Below, one piece after another: positions 53,596-62,365 of a stretch of DNA of 64,000 nt. Source of the stretch: Streptomyces erythrochromogenes (GTDB taxonomy: Bacteria > Actinomycetota > Actinomycetes > Streptomycetales > Streptomycetaceae); NCBI RefSeq assembly GCF_036170895.1, contig NZ_CP108036.1:4216001-4280000 (forward strand), read 5' to 3'. The notes beneath the pieces were generated by a model. It made no database searches. It saw only the letters and a program-made list of their open reading frames with translations, and had not been told where the DNA came from. Every line of letters begins with the position of its first letter. Within the stretch, counting starts at the first letter, position 1. A program made the position numbers and the translations under genes.

Positions 53596-54783
53596 ATGGA
53601 CGCTCCGCCCACCAGATCGGCCAGACGCGAAGCGGCCCGGATACCCTCCGAGGGCGGTACGGCCGAGCCCTCACCGGATGCCGTACTCATCCGCCGGACC
53701 CTCGCGGAGATCGCCCCGGTCGCCGACAGGGTGACCTCGTACTTCTACGCTCTGGTCTTCACCGGGCACCCGGAAGTACGGGGGATGTTCCCGGCGGCCA
53801 TGGACACGCAGCGCGACCGGCTGCTGAAGGCGCTCCTGACGGCCGCCGAGCACATCGACAACCCCGAAGTACTCGCCCCCTACCTCTGCCGACTCGGCAC
53901 CGGGCACCGCAAATACGGCACCATGGCCGGTCACTACCCCGCGGTCGGCGAGGCCCTCGTCGGGGCGCTGGCCCGGTTCGCCACGCAGAGCTGGGGGCCG
54001 GAGACCGAGGCCGCGTGGGTGCGGGCGTACACCGCGATCTCCCAGATCATGATCGACGCCGCGGCTGAGGACGAGGTGAAGGCCCCCGCGTGGTGGCACG
54101 CGGAGGTGGTCTCCCACGACCTGCGCACCCCGGACATCGCCGTGCTGACCGTCCGCCCCGACCAGCCCTACGCCTTCCTGGCCGGCCAGTACGCGAGCCT
54201 GGAGACCCCGTGGTGGCCGCGGGTGTGGCGGCACTACTCCTTCGCCTCGGCTCCCCGGGCCGATGGGCTGCTCTCCTTCCACGTCAAGGCCGTCCCCGCG
54301 GGCTGGGTCTCCAACGCACTGGTGCGCCACGCCCGCCCCGGGGACGTGCTGCGCCTGGGGCCGCCGGCCGGGTCCATGGTGGTGGACCACACCACGGACA
54401 ACGGGATGCTGTGCCTGGGCGGGGGCACCGGTATCGCCCCGATCAAGGCGCTGATCGAGGATGTGGCCGGACACGGGGAGCGACGCCCGGTGGAGGTGTT
54501 CTTCGGGGCGCGCAGCGACAGCGACCTCTACGACAAGGACACCCTGCTGGGGCTGCAGCGTTCGCACCCGTGGCTGTCGGTCCGGCCGGTGGTCGGAGAC
54601 GGGCTGGCCGGACAGCTGCCGCACGCCGTGGGTGAGCACGGGCCGTGGAGCTCGTACGACGCGTTCATCTCCGGCCCGCCCGCGATGATCCGCAGCGGGG
54701 TCGACGAGCTGCTGCGCATCGGCATTCCAGGCGAACGGATTCGGCACGACGCGGTCGAGGAACTGGCGGGCATCGCCGGGTGA
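53596..54783 (+). CDS. Flavohaemoprotein (globin + FAD/NAD reductase)
   Basis: 395 aa from ATG 53596 with GAGG upstream (ATG 53575 is an alternative). Residues ~30-155 form a globin: VADRVTSYFYALVF with the B10 Tyr, and proximal His in RLGTGHRKYG. Residues ~165-265 are the FAD domain (RHYSFAS). The remainder is the NAD(P) domain (GGGTGIAPIKAL, FFGARSDSDLYD, SGPPAM). Family members detoxify NO to nitrate or reduce haem. It lacks an adjacent NsrR-type regulator; promoter unassigned. Confidence 0.88.
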   Translation: MDAPPTRSARREAARIPSEGGTAEPSPDAVLIRRTLAEIAPVADRVTSYFYALVFTGHPEVRGMFPAAMDTQRDRLLKALLTAAEHIDNPEVLAPYLCRLGTGHRKYGTMAGHYPAVGEALVGALARFATQSWGPETEAAWVRAYTAISQIMIDAAAEDEVKAPAWWHAEVVSHDLRTPDIAVLTVRPDQPYAFLAGQYASLETPWWPRVWRHYSFASAPRADGLLSFHVKAVPAGWVSNALVRHARPGDVLRLGPPAGSMVVDHTTDNGMLCLGGGTGIAPIKALIEDVAGHGERRPVEVFFGARSDSDLYDKDTLLGLQRSHPWLSVRPVVGDGLAGQLPHAVGEHGPWSSYDAFISGPPAMIRSGVDELLRIGIPGERIRHDAVEELAGIAG

Positions 54784-54840
54784 GTCCGGCGGGCAGGGCC
54801 GGTCCGGGACCGGCGGCAGCCCACCGGCCCCGGAAGGGCT

Positions 54841-55320
54841 TCAGCCCAGGTCGGGCGCGTGCATGGCGCGCACGCCCTCGATATTGCCGTCCAGGTAGTG
54901 CCGTAGGGACAGCGGGACGAGGTGGACCGCGGCAATGCCCACCCGGCTGAAGGGCACGCGGACGATCTCGTACTCGCCCTCCGGCTCGTCGACCTCGGGG
55001 CCGTGCCGGAGGCTGGGGTCCATCGATTCGAGGCGGCAGACGAAGAAGTGCTGCACCTTCACGCCGGTCACCCCGCCGCCAGCGATGTGCTCGACGGTGT
55101 CGACGAAACAGGGCACGACATCGGTGATCTTCGCGCCGAGTTCTTCGTGGACCTCTCGGTGGAGGGCGTCGACGACGGTGGCGTCCGAGGACTCCACTCC
55201 CCCGCCGGGGGTGAGCCAGTACGGGTCGACGCCGGGCTTGGTGCGCTTGATGAGGATCAGGTCGTCACCGTCGAGCAGGATCGCGCGAGCGGTGCGTTTG
55301 ACCACGGGACGTTCGGTCAT
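54841..55320 (-). CDS. NUDIX hydrolase
   Basis: 159 aa from ATG 55318-55320 (MTERPVVKRTARAILLDGDDLILIKR). The Nudix box reads GVESSDATVVDALHREVHEELGA. The REVHEE metal-binding glutamates are intact, but the first conserved Glu (G-x5-E) is Ala here. Substrate (nucleoside diphosphate derivative) unknown. It converges with the flavohaemoprotein gene. Confidence 0.85.
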   Translation of the reverse strand: MTERPVVKRTARAILLDGDDLILIKRTKPGVDPYWLTPGGGVESSDATVVDALHREVHEELGAKITDVVPCFVDTVEHIAGGGVTGVKVQHFFVCRLESMDPSLRHGPEVDEPEGEYEIVRVPFSRVGIAAVHLVPLSLRHYLDGNIEGVRAMHAPDLG

Positions 55321-55381
55321 GGGAGAAGAGTGGCCCACCGCTCCGCTTCTGAAACGCGCCACGGGCCGGAAACAGGGGGGC

Positions 55382-56287
55382 TCACCAGTGCACGGCCGCG
55401 TCCAGCAGCCGTTCACGGGCCCGGGCGAGATGGGCGAGGGAGGGGCTCCCCGTCCGCAGGACCAGGAACCAGGTGCGCAGCGGTGGTACGGCAGGCTCCG
55501 CCACGGCGGTGATCCGGCCGCTGTCGAGGGCTTCCTGGCACAGGTAGCGGGGCAGGACGGCGAGCCCCGCGCCCGCGAGGACGCATTCCAGTACGGCGCG
55601 CAGGTCGGGCGCGACCACGGTGGCGGCGAGGGACCTGGCGTCCGGCAGGGTGTCGAAGACGGCGCTCCAGTACCGGGTGACGAGCGGCAGGGTCTCGTGG
55701 ACCTCGACGAGCGGGATGCCCTCCAGGGCCGCAGGGCCGTCGTCGCGCAGCCGGTCCGTGTCGACGAGGGCGGCCCAGTAGGGCGCGGCGACCAGGACGT
55801 GCTCCTCGTCGCACAGGGCGGTGGCCGTGAAGGGCCCGCCGCGGGGGTGTGCGGTGGTGACGACGAGGTCGTGGTGGCCGGCGGCGAGCCCGTCGAGGAC
55901 GCTCGCGGCGTCGCTCTGCAGGGTGGCGCGCAAGGTGTGGCCCTGGCCGACGAGCGGCGCGAGGGCGGGAAGTACCCGCAGCGACAGGAACTCGGGCGGC
56001 CCGGCGACATGGAGGGACCGCAGACCGGCCGCGTCCTCCCGCTCGGCCTCGGCGATCCGGAGCAGGGCGTCGAGGTGCGGGGCGGCCTTGTGGGCGAGCT
56101 CGTCGCCGACGGCGGTGGGAGTGACCCCGCGGGCCCGGCGGTGGAAGAGGGGCCGCCCCAACTGGCGCTCCAGGGTGCGGATCTGCGAGGTCACGGCGGG
56201 CTGGGACAGCCCGAGGAGGGCGGCGGCGCGCGTGAACGAGCCCGCCCGGTGCACGGTGACGAAGGTGCGCAGCAGGGCCAGATCCAT
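55382..56287 (-). CDS. LysR family transcriptional regulator
   Basis: 301 aa from ATG 56285-56287. The N-terminal winged helix is LLRTFVTVHRAGSFTRAAALLGLSQPAVTSQIRTLERQLGRPLFHRRARG (residues 4-53). The rest is a substrate-binding-like effector domain (LHVAGPPEFLSLRVLPALAPLV ...). The upstream 56288-56463 is A/T-richer near 56309-56330 and may hold its operator. Its target may be the PLP gene upstream on the same strand, which is inference. Confidence 0.9.
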   Translation of the reverse strand: MDLALLRTFVTVHRAGSFTRAAALLGLSQPAVTSQIRTLERQLGRPLFHRRARGVTPTAVGDELAHKAAPHLDALLRIAEAEREDAAGLRSLHVAGPPEFLSLRVLPALAPLVGQGHTLRATLQSDAASVLDGLAAGHHDLVVTTAHPRGGPFTATALCDEEHVLVAAPYWAALVDTDRLRDDGPAALEGIPLVEVHETLPLVTRYWSAVFDTLPDARSLAATVVAPDLRAVLECVLAGAGLAVLPRYLCQEALDSGRITAVAEPAVPPLRTWFLVLRTGSPSLAHLARARERLLDAAVHW

Positions 56288-56463
56288 AGCGACACCTCTC
56301 GGTGGGGGTCTACAACTATAAATATGCAGATAGGCCCCTGTCGCTACCGTGATTGGACTCTGACGCAGAGTCAACTAGCCTTGTCGCGTGGTTCTTAGCG
56401 CGCGGAACCCGGGGCGGTCCGAGCCACTAGGGGGGAGGCTCGGACTGCCTTTCCACGTCGTGT

Positions 56464-57633
56464 TCAGCGGTCGTGACCGGCCGGGTCGAGGGCACGGTCG
56501 AGTGCCCGCAGGACGTCCGCGACCAGGTCCTCGGTGTCCTCGGCCCCGGCTGAGAAGCGGATGAAGCCCTCGGGCACGGCATCGCCGCCCCACCGTCCGC
56601 GCCGCTCGGCGGTGGACCGTACGCCACCGAAACTCGTGGCGTCCTCGACCAGGTGCAGGGCGGCCATGAACCGTTCCGCGTGCGCCCGGTCGGGCAGGGT
56701 GAAGGAGACCACCGAGCCGAAGCCCCGCATCTGGCGGGCGGCCGTCTTGTGGGAGAGATCCGTGGTCAGCCCCGGGTAGCGCACCCCGCTCACGTCGCGG
56801 CGGTCGACCAGGGCCTCCGCGACGGCCAGGGCGTTGGCCCACTGGCGCTGCGCGCGCAGCTGGATCGTTGCCAGCGAACGGTGGGCGAGCCAGGCCTCCA
56901 TGGGACCGGGGATCGCGCCGACGATCTTGCGCCACCCCCGGACGCGGGCCGCGAGTTCCGGGTCGCGGCACACGACGTACCCGAGCAGCAGGTCGCCGTG
57001 GCCGGTGAGGCCCTTGGTGCCGCTCGCCACGGAGAAGTCCGCGCCCAGCTCCAGGGGCCGCTGCCCGAGCGGGGTGGCGAGGGTGTTGTCCACGGCGACC
57101 AGGGTCCCGCCTCCGTGGGCGGCCTCCGCGAGGCGGCGTACGTCGCACACGTCGAGCCCGGGATTGGACGGCGTCTCGATCCACAGCATCCGGGCCCCGG
57201 CGAGGACCCCGAGCTGGGCGTCCGCGCCGGTGGGCGCGGTGCGCACGTGGATCCCGTACGCCTCCAGCTGCTCGCGCAGCAGGGGCAGCGCCTGGTAGCC
57301 GTCGTCGGGCAGGACGACGGTGTCGCCGGTGCGGGTCTGGGAGAGGAGGACGGCGGAGACCGCCGCCATGCCGGAGGCGAAGACGACGGTGTGCACGTCC
57401 TGGCCGGGGGCCTCCAGCTCTCCGATCGCCCGTTCCAGCAGGGTCCAGGTCGGGTTGGTGTCGCGGCCGTAGGAGTACGGGCCCTCGACGTCTCCCGGAA
57501 GGTGGAAGTGGGCGGCGAAGACCGGCCCCGGCAGGGGCGGTTCGTTCTTGACGGCTTCGGGCAGACCGGCGCGCACGGCGCGGGTGCCGTCGCCGATCAT
57601 CTCGCCGGGGCCTTCGGGGGCGTGCTCGTTCAC
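56464..57633 (-). CDS. Cystathionine gamma-lyase/synthase-type PLP enzyme
   Basis: 389 aa from GTG 57631-57633 with AGGAG upstream. Cys/Met-metabolism PLP family: YSYGRDTNPTWTLLERAIGELE, FASGMAAVSAVLL (phosphate-binding), LWIETPSNPGLDVCDV, VDNTLATPLGQRPLELGADF and the Schiff-base lysine in SGTKGLTGHGD. Annotated in Streptomyces as cystathionine gamma-lyase; whether lyase or synthase cannot be decided. The start overlaps the stop of the phosphatase gene (GTGA). Confidence 0.9.
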   Translation of the reverse strand: MNEHAPEGPGEMIGDGTRAVRAGLPEAVKNEPPLPGPVFAAHFHLPGDVEGPYSYGRDTNPTWTLLERAIGELEAPGQDVHTVVFASGMAAVSAVLLSQTRTGDTVVLPDDGYQALPLLREQLEAYGIHVRTAPTGADAQLGVLAGARMLWIETPSNPGLDVCDVRRLAEAAHGGGTLVAVDNTLATPLGQRPLELGADFSVASGTKGLTGHGDLLLGYVVCRDPELAARVRGWRKIVGAIPGPMEAWLAHRSLATIQLRAQRQWANALAVAEALVDRRDVSGVRYPGLTTDLSHKTAARQMRGFGSVVSFTLPDRAHAERFMAALHLVEDATSFGGVRSTAERRGRWGGDAVPEGFIRFSAGAEDTEDLVADVLRALDRALDPAGHDR

Positions 57634-58121
57634 GTGGTGTGCTCCTTCATCGCCTCGCGTACGGCGTCCAGCAGACCGGGACTCGCCGCCTCGACCAGCT
57701 CCAGACACTCCTCGAACCCGTCGAGCGACCCGTAGTAGGGGTCCGGTACGTCGTGCTGCCCGGCGGGGGCCGCCGGATCGTAGGACCGCAGCAGCCGGAC
57801 CTTGGCGGCGTCCTGCGGAGTGGGTGCGAGTGCCCGCAGGTCGCGCAGGTGCCCGGAGTCGAGTGCGATCACGAGGTCCAGGCGGGAGAACCAGGAGGAC
57901 CGGAACTGCCGGGCCCGGTGGTCCTGGGCGTAGCCGGCGGCCTCCAGGACGGAGGCGGTGCGAGGGTCGGCGCCGTCGCCCTCGTGCCAGCCGCCGGTCC
58001 CGGCGCTGTCCACCTCGACGAGGGCGTCGAGTCCGGCCCGTTCCACATGGGCGCGGAAGACGGACTCGGCCATGGGGGAGCGGCATATGTTGCCCGTGCA
58101 GACGAAGCAGACGCGGTACAT
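57630..58121 (-). CDS. Low-molecular-weight protein tyrosine phosphatase
   Basis: 163 aa from ATG 58119-58121. The P-loop CTGNICRS (Cys8, Arg14) follows the first strand (MYRVCFV), and the general-acid loop reads DVPDPYYG. Length is standard. It dephosphorylates Tyr-P; in S. coelicolor the family member PtpA influences antibiotic production. It overlaps the PLP enzyme gene by 4 bp and follows the holin-like gene by 11 bp. Confidence 0.93.
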   Translation of the reverse strand: MYRVCFVCTGNICRSPMAESVFRAHVERAGLDALVEVDSAGTGGWHEGDGADPRTASVLEAAGYAQDHRARQFRSSWFSRLDLVIALDSGHLRDLRALAPTPQDAAKVRLLRSYDPAAPAGQHDVPDPYYGSLDGFEECLELVEAASPGLLDAVREAMKEHTT

Positions 58122-58132
58122 GTGCGGGCCGC

Positions 58133-58513
58133 TCAGTCGTTGTCGGGAAGGACCATGTTCGCGGCCCAGGAGACGACAGAGATGATCAGGCCGCCGATCA
58201 GCGCCGACCAGAAGTTGTCCACGTGGAAACTGAGGTCGAACTGGTCGGCCAGCCACGAGGTCAGCAGCAGCATCAGCGCGTTCACGACGAGCGTGAACAG
58301 GCCGAGCGTGAGGATGAACAGCGGCAGCGAGAGCAGCTTCACCACGGGCTTGACGATGAGGTTGACCAGGCCGAAGAGCAGGGCGACCAGGATCAGGGTC
58401 AGCGTCCGGCGGCCCATCGTGCTGCCGTCGTCCAGGGTGATGCCGTGAACCAGCCAGATGGCCACGGCCAGGGCCGCCGCGTTGGCGAGCGTCTTGACTA
58501 CGAAATTCGTCAT
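58133..58513 (-). CDS. Phage holin family (PF04020-like) membrane protein
   Basis: 126 aa from ATG 58511-58513. Four transmembrane helices (LANAAALAVAIWLV, LTLILVALLFGLVNLIV, PLFILTLGLFTLVVNALMLLL, FWSALIGGLIISVVSWAANMVL) with the pattern LVNxIVKPVVKLLSLPLFILTLG typical of the family. Despite the name it is widespread on bacterial chromosomes without phage context. First gene of a likely three-gene operon with the phosphatase and PLP enzyme. Confidence 0.88.
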   Translation of the reverse strand: MTNFVVKTLANAAALAVAIWLVHGITLDDGSTMGRRTLTLILVALLFGLVNLIVKPVVKLLSLPLFILTLGLFTLVVNALMLLLTSWLADQFDLSFHVDNFWSALIGGLIISVVSWAANMVLPDND

Positions 58514-58602
58514 GTGTCTGATCGTGGCAGAGAAGATCCCGGTGGGACATCCGCAGATCAGCGGATGCGAGGGAACGATCGAGTACAAGGGGCACAACGA
58601 CG

Positions 58603-58920
58603 ATGAAAGCCTTCCGGCTTGACGAGCTCGAAGCGGAGCGGGCCGCCAACGACGGCGCCTATCTGCAGTTCCTGCGCGAGCGGAACATGTCGGTCGGGCT
58701 GTACGCCCTCGATGCCGGCCAGATCGATCCGCAGCGGCCGCACGGTCAGGACGAGGTGTACTTCGTCGTCAGCGGGAGGGCTTCGATCACGGTCGGCGAG
58801 GAGACCACCACCGTGGCGCGCGGCAGCGTCGTCTACGTCCCGGCGGGGGTCCCGCACAAGTTCCACCACATCACCGAGGACCTGAAGGTGATGGTGGTGT
58901 TCTCCCCGCCGGAGGGCTGA
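58603..58920 (+). CDS. Small cupin domain protein
   Basis: 105 aa with AAGGGG upstream. A single cupin barrel: RPHGQDEVYFVVSGRASITVGEE (motif 1, His and Glu) and GSVVYVPAGVPHKFHHI (motif 2, with His). Metal-binding residues are present; substrate unknown. It is followed by a terminator. Confidence 0.88.
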   Translation: MKAFRLDELEAERAANDGAYLQFLRERNMSVGLYALDAGQIDPQRPHGQDEVYFVVSGRASITVGEETTTVARGSVVYVPAGVPHKFHHITEDLKVMVVFSPPEG

Positions 58921-58944
58921 GGGGACCCCCGGGTGAGGGTCGTG

Positions 58945-58975
58945 CCCCTGATCCCCCTAAGGGGCGGATCAGGGG
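58945..58975 (+). terminator. Intrinsic terminator after the cupin gene
   Basis: CCCCTGATCC (58945-58954) and GGATCAGGGG (58966-58975) with an 11-nt loop that can pair further. Confidence 0.75.
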
Positions 58976-59070
58976 ACTCCGAGGGCTCGCGGGCCCCGAT
59001 CGGAGCCTGCGGACTCCTAGCATCGACAGCAGGAAGTCACGGACGGGAAGACCAGGAAGAGGTCGAGGAC

Positions 59071-59298
59071 ATGAACGGGATCCGGGAGATATTCGCAGGC
59101 ATGCCCTGGTGGGTTAAGTGGGTCGCCGTTCCGCTGCTGGCGCTGTTCGTCTTCGGCGGCGTCATCACCAGCATCCTGGGCGCACTGATCTCGTTCGCCT
59201 TCAAGCTGCTGCTCTTCGTCGGCCTCGTCGGCGGTCTGATCTTCGTAGTGAAGAAGCTCGGTCGCGGACGTTCGAAGTCCTCCTCCACCGAGTGGTAG
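59071..59298 (+). CDS. DUF5326 family small membrane protein
   Basis: 75 aa from ATG 59071; AGGAAGAGG lies about 8-16 nt upstream. MNGIREIFAGMPWWVKWVAVPLLALFVFGGVI starts the first membrane segment and LLLFVGLVGGLIFVVKKL is the second. A short Ser/Arg-rich tail ends it. A Streptomyces-restricted family found upstream of ssgR. Function unknown. Confidence 0.82.
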   Translation: MNGIREIFAGMPWWVKWVAVPLLALFVFGGVITSILGALISFAFKLLLFVGLVGGLIFVVKKLGRGRSKSSSTEW

Positions 59299-59540
59299 GT
59301 GACGGGCGGGGGCGGTTCCCGCGTTAACCCAGCTGAGGGAACCGGACGCCCTGAACCGCTCACAGCCCCGGAATCGGTGGATAGAGTCGCGAACTGTGCC
59401 GATACCTGGGCACCAGCCGGCAGCACCGCCTGACCTGTGGTGACGCCGACGACCCGTCGAGCGACCCCCAGGAGCCGGCATGAGCGGGGGCGGCCCCCGC
59501 AGGGCGGGCCACCCCTGAAGGCCCGCCGCCACGCCTGGGG
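59299..59540. other. Intergenic region upstream of ssgR
   Basis: 242 bp. No confident promoter hexamers. A short reading frame (59480-59518, 12 codons, M-S-G-G-G-P-R-R-A-G-H-P) has an AGGAG site directly before it and ends 22 bp before the ssgR start. GC-rich inverted segments around 59486-59532 could fold. Confidence 0.4.
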
Positions 59541-60317
59541 GTGAGCTTGTCTCCGGTCCACAATGCGGGTGTGCCGACACTGATCGGTTCGGTGCAGAGG
59601 GCGCTCAGGCTGCTCGAAGCCGCGGGATCCCACAGCGGGGGAGCCCCGGCGAAGCAGCTGGCGCGTGAGGCCGGGCTTCCGCTGCCCACCGCCTACCACC
59701 TGCTGCGCACCCTGACGCACGAGGGCTATCTGCACAGAGAGAGCGGAGTCTTCGTACTCGGCGCCGCGGCCGGCAGGCTGGCCGGCGGGGCACTCCAGCA
59801 GAAACGTCGCAGCATGATCCTCGACTCGCTCGCGCACTTCCGCGACACGGTCGGGGCGCCCGTCTACTTCGCGGTCTACCGCGAGGGTGAAATCGAGGTC
59901 GTGGGTGTCTCGGACACCCCGGCCAGCCCGGCGTGCGAGGAGTGGGCCGACTTCCGTGCGACGGGATTCGCGCACGCGATCGGACAGTGCCTGCTCGGCC
60001 AGCTCGACGAGAGCGCGCGCAAGGACTATTACGACCGTCATCCGGTAGAGGCCATCACCCCTTATACCGTGCGCGATCTGCGCTCCTTGGAGAACCGGAT
60101 CGGAGCCCTCGGGCGAATGCAGCCTGTAATCGAGAGGCAGGAATATGCCCTCGGCACAGTCTGTGCCGCCATCCCCATCACGGCCGGGGATGCGGCCGCG
60201 ACGATGGCCATTTCTTTGCCCCTGCACCACGAAGATCGATTGCTGTATGTAGTCGATCGACTACGGAGTGAAGTAGGCGCGCTGTTGAGCACCCTCTCGT
60301 TCTCTATCAGTATCTGA
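59541..60317 (+). CDS. ssgR: IclR-type regulator of ssgA
   Basis: 258 aa (GTG 59541; GTG 59571 giving VPTLIGSVQRALRLLEAA is a plausible alternative, and neither has a Shine-Dalgarno site). The N-terminal winged helix covers IGSVQRALRLLEAAGSHSG ... AREAGLPLPTAYHLLRTLTHEGYL. The IclR effector domain follows (GAPVYFAVYREGEIEVVGVSD, RATGFAHAIGQCLLGQLD). In S. coelicolor SsgR activates ssgA transcription and is needed for sporulation-specific division. The pair ssgR-ssgA is retained here, 97 bp apart. Confidence 0.93.
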   Translation: MSLSPVHNAGVPTLIGSVQRALRLLEAAGSHSGGAPAKQLAREAGLPLPTAYHLLRTLTHEGYLHRESGVFVLGAAAGRLAGGALQQKRRSMILDSLAHFRDTVGAPVYFAVYREGEIEVVGVSDTPASPACEEWADFRATGFAHAIGQCLLGQLDESARKDYYDRHPVEAITPYTVRDLRSLENRIGALGRMQPVIERQEYALGTVCAAIPITAGDAAATMAISLPLHHEDRLLYVVDRLRSEVGALLSTLSFSISI

Positions 60318-60414
60318 AAACTCACTCCTTGTGATCTGCATGCGCTTCCACCACTCTTGTCAAGAGGGCCCTGGGGGATCATTCCTGGCCACTTCCACTA
60401 CAGCGGGGTAGGCA

Positions 60415-60864
60415 ATGCGCGAGTCCGTACAGGCAGAGGTCATGATGAGTTTCCTCGTTTCCGAGGAGCTCTCGTTCCGGATCCCGGTGGAACTCCGGTA
60501 CGACGCCCGTGATCCCTACGCAGTCCGCCTGACCTTCCACCTTCCCGGAGACGCACCCGTGACCTGGGCGTTCGGCCGGGAGCTGCTCCTCGACGGCATC
60601 AACAAGCCGTGCGGTGACGGCGATGTGCACATCGCCCCCACCAGCCCCGAGGAGCTGTCCGACGTCCACATCCGGCTTCAGGTAGGCGGCGACCGGGCCC
60701 TGTTCCGGGCCAGCGCGGCGCCGCTCGTCGCGTTCCTCGACCGCACCGACCGGCTCGTTCCGCTCGGACAGGAGCGCAATACGGGCGACTTCGAGGAGCA
60801 CTTGGACGAGGCACTCGGCAGAATCCTGGCCGAGTCGAAGCAGAACGAGCAGAACGCCGGCTGA
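60415..60864 (+). CDS. ssgA: Sporulation-specific cell division protein SsgA
   Basis: 149 aa from ATG 60415 (ATG 60442 and 60445, after AGAGG, give the shorter MSFLVSEELSF form). SALP family, found only in morphologically complex actinomycetes. Core segments are SFLVSEELSFRIPVELRYDARDPYAVRLTFHLPGDAPVTWAFGRELLLDGI and PLVAFLDRTDRLVPLGQERNTGDFEEHLDEALGRIL. SsgA marks sites of septum and branch formation and helps SsgB position FtsZ. It is preceded by its activator ssgR. Confidence 0.95.
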   Translation: MRESVQAEVMMSFLVSEELSFRIPVELRYDARDPYAVRLTFHLPGDAPVTWAFGRELLLDGINKPCGDGDVHIAPTSPEELSDVHIRLQVGGDRALFRASAAPLVAFLDRTDRLVPLGQERNTGDFEEHLDEALGRILAESKQNEQNAG

Positions 60865-60906
60865 ACCACCGCCCCGACCGGCTCACCACTCGGGCTGAAC
60901 CGCCGT

Positions 60907-62319
60907 TCAGCGCTTGCGCCGCCGGCCCCGGCCGCCGCGTACCGGTCCCGAGCCCGGTGCGACGGCCGGGGATTCCGGCCGGTCGGCCGAAACCACCAGC
61001 GCGGCCAGCGCCGTCGTCACGGGCACCGAGGCCACCAGTCCGATCGAGCCGACGAGGGTCCGTACGATCTCCACCGCGACCAGCTCGCTGTTCGCCACCG
61101 ATCCCATGCTGCTGTTGGCGATCGAGAACAGCAGGAGCAGCGGGAGTGCGGCGCCCGCGTAGGCCAGCACCAGGGTGTTGACCACCGACGCGATGTGGTC
61201 GCGGCCGATCCTGATGGCGGCCCGGTACAGGGCCCGCGGCCCCTGCGACGGGTCGGCCTGGTGGAGTTCCCAGACCGCCGAGGTCTGGGTGACCGTCACG
61301 TCATCGAGGACACCCAGCGATCCGATGATGATCCCGGCGAGCAGCAGGCCGCTCATGTCGATGTCCGGGTAGAGCCCGTGGATCAGACCGGTGTTGTCGT
61401 CGGTGTTGCCGCTGAGGAACGCCCAGTCGATGAACACCGAGCCCAGAAGGCCGATCAGCAGCAGCGACACGAGCGTGCCCAGGACGGCCACCGAGGTGCG
61501 GGCGGTCAGGCCGTGGCACATGTAGAGCGCGATCAGCATGATCGCGCTCGCCCCGACCACCGCGACCACCAGCGGGTTCGACCCCTGCAGGATGGCGGGG
61601 AGGATGAAGAGCGTCAGCACGCCGAAGCTGACGACCAGTGCGATCAGTGCGAAAAGCCCGCGCATCCGCCCGACGAGGACGACCGAGAGCGCGAAGATGC
61701 CGGCCAGCACCGCCAGCGGGAGCTTGCGGTTCACGTCGATCACCGAGTACTGGAGGTCGCGGGGCGCGTCCGGCGCGTACGCCACCACCACCTCCTGGCC
61801 GTCCGCCAACTGCCGTGGCGCGCCCGGCTGGACGATCTCCACGAAGGTGCGCCCCTTGTCCGGGCCGCTCCCGATCTCGACGGTGGCCTTCTTGCAGTCG
61901 CCGGTCTGCGCGGCCCGGGCCCCGCCGCCCGTCGGGGCGGAGCCCTCGCCGGTCGGCGGCACCTGCGCGGCGTTCACGGATTTGCAGTCGACGAGTTCCA
62001 GCGAGACGACCTTGGCCTGCTGGGTCTGCCGGTCGAATCCCACCCCGGTCCGCTCGTGGTCCGGCGTGCCGCCCGGCCAGAGGACCGCCAGGCCGACGAA
62101 GACGGCGACGGCGAAGGGGATCAGTACGGCCGCGATGACCTTGCGCAGGTGCTTGGAGACGGGTGCCGCAGGTCCGTGACTGTGGCTGTGGGAGTGGCCG
62201 GAGGAGTGCCCGTGTCCGGCATGCGCGTGGCCGGAGTGGCCGTTGGGCTCAGTGGGCTCGGTGGGGGGCTGCGGCGAGGACGTCACCAGCAGATCATCGC
62301 AAGAGATGAGGGGGCCCAC
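60907..62319 (-). CDS. YibE/F family membrane protein with His-rich N-terminus
   Basis: 470 aa from GTG 62317 (GTG 62284 is an alternative). The first ~50 residues are a Gly/His/Ser-rich tail (HSGHAHAGHGHSSGHSHSHSHG). One transmembrane helix and an extracytoplasmic domain with two Cys (VDCKSVN, TGDCKKA) follow. Then come about 7-8 helices of the YibE/F domain (YPDIDMSGLLLAGIIIGSLGVLDDVTVTQTSAV). The function is undefined in the literature I know. Histidines suggest metal binding. It diverges from thiC; the start lies close to the thiC riboswitch region. Confidence 0.85.
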   Translation of the reverse strand: MGPLISCDDLLVTSSPQPPTEPTEPNGHSGHAHAGHGHSSGHSHSHSHGPAAPVSKHLRKVIAAVLIPFAVAVFVGLAVLWPGGTPDHERTGVGFDRQTQQAKVVSLELVDCKSVNAAQVPPTGEGSAPTGGGARAAQTGDCKKATVEIGSGPDKGRTFVEIVQPGAPRQLADGQEVVVAYAPDAPRDLQYSVIDVNRKLPLAVLAGIFALSVVLVGRMRGLFALIALVVSFGVLTLFILPAILQGSNPLVVAVVGASAIMLIALYMCHGLTARTSVAVLGTLVSLLLIGLLGSVFIDWAFLSGNTDDNTGLIHGLYPDIDMSGLLLAGIIIGSLGVLDDVTVTQTSAVWELHQADPSQGPRALYRAAIRIGRDHIASVVNTLVLAYAGAALPLLLLFSIANSSMGSVANSELVAVEIVRTLVGSIGLVASVPVTTALAALVVSADRPESPAVAPGSGPVRGGRGRRRKR

Positions 62320-62365
62320 TGTTCAGCACGCCATGGATGACGCTAGCGTGGGGGCTACTTTGCAC

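Noticed and set aside
58133..58513. Prophage remnant suggested by the holin family name
   Set aside because: PF04020-type proteins are common chromosomal membrane proteins; no other phage genes or att repeats flank it.
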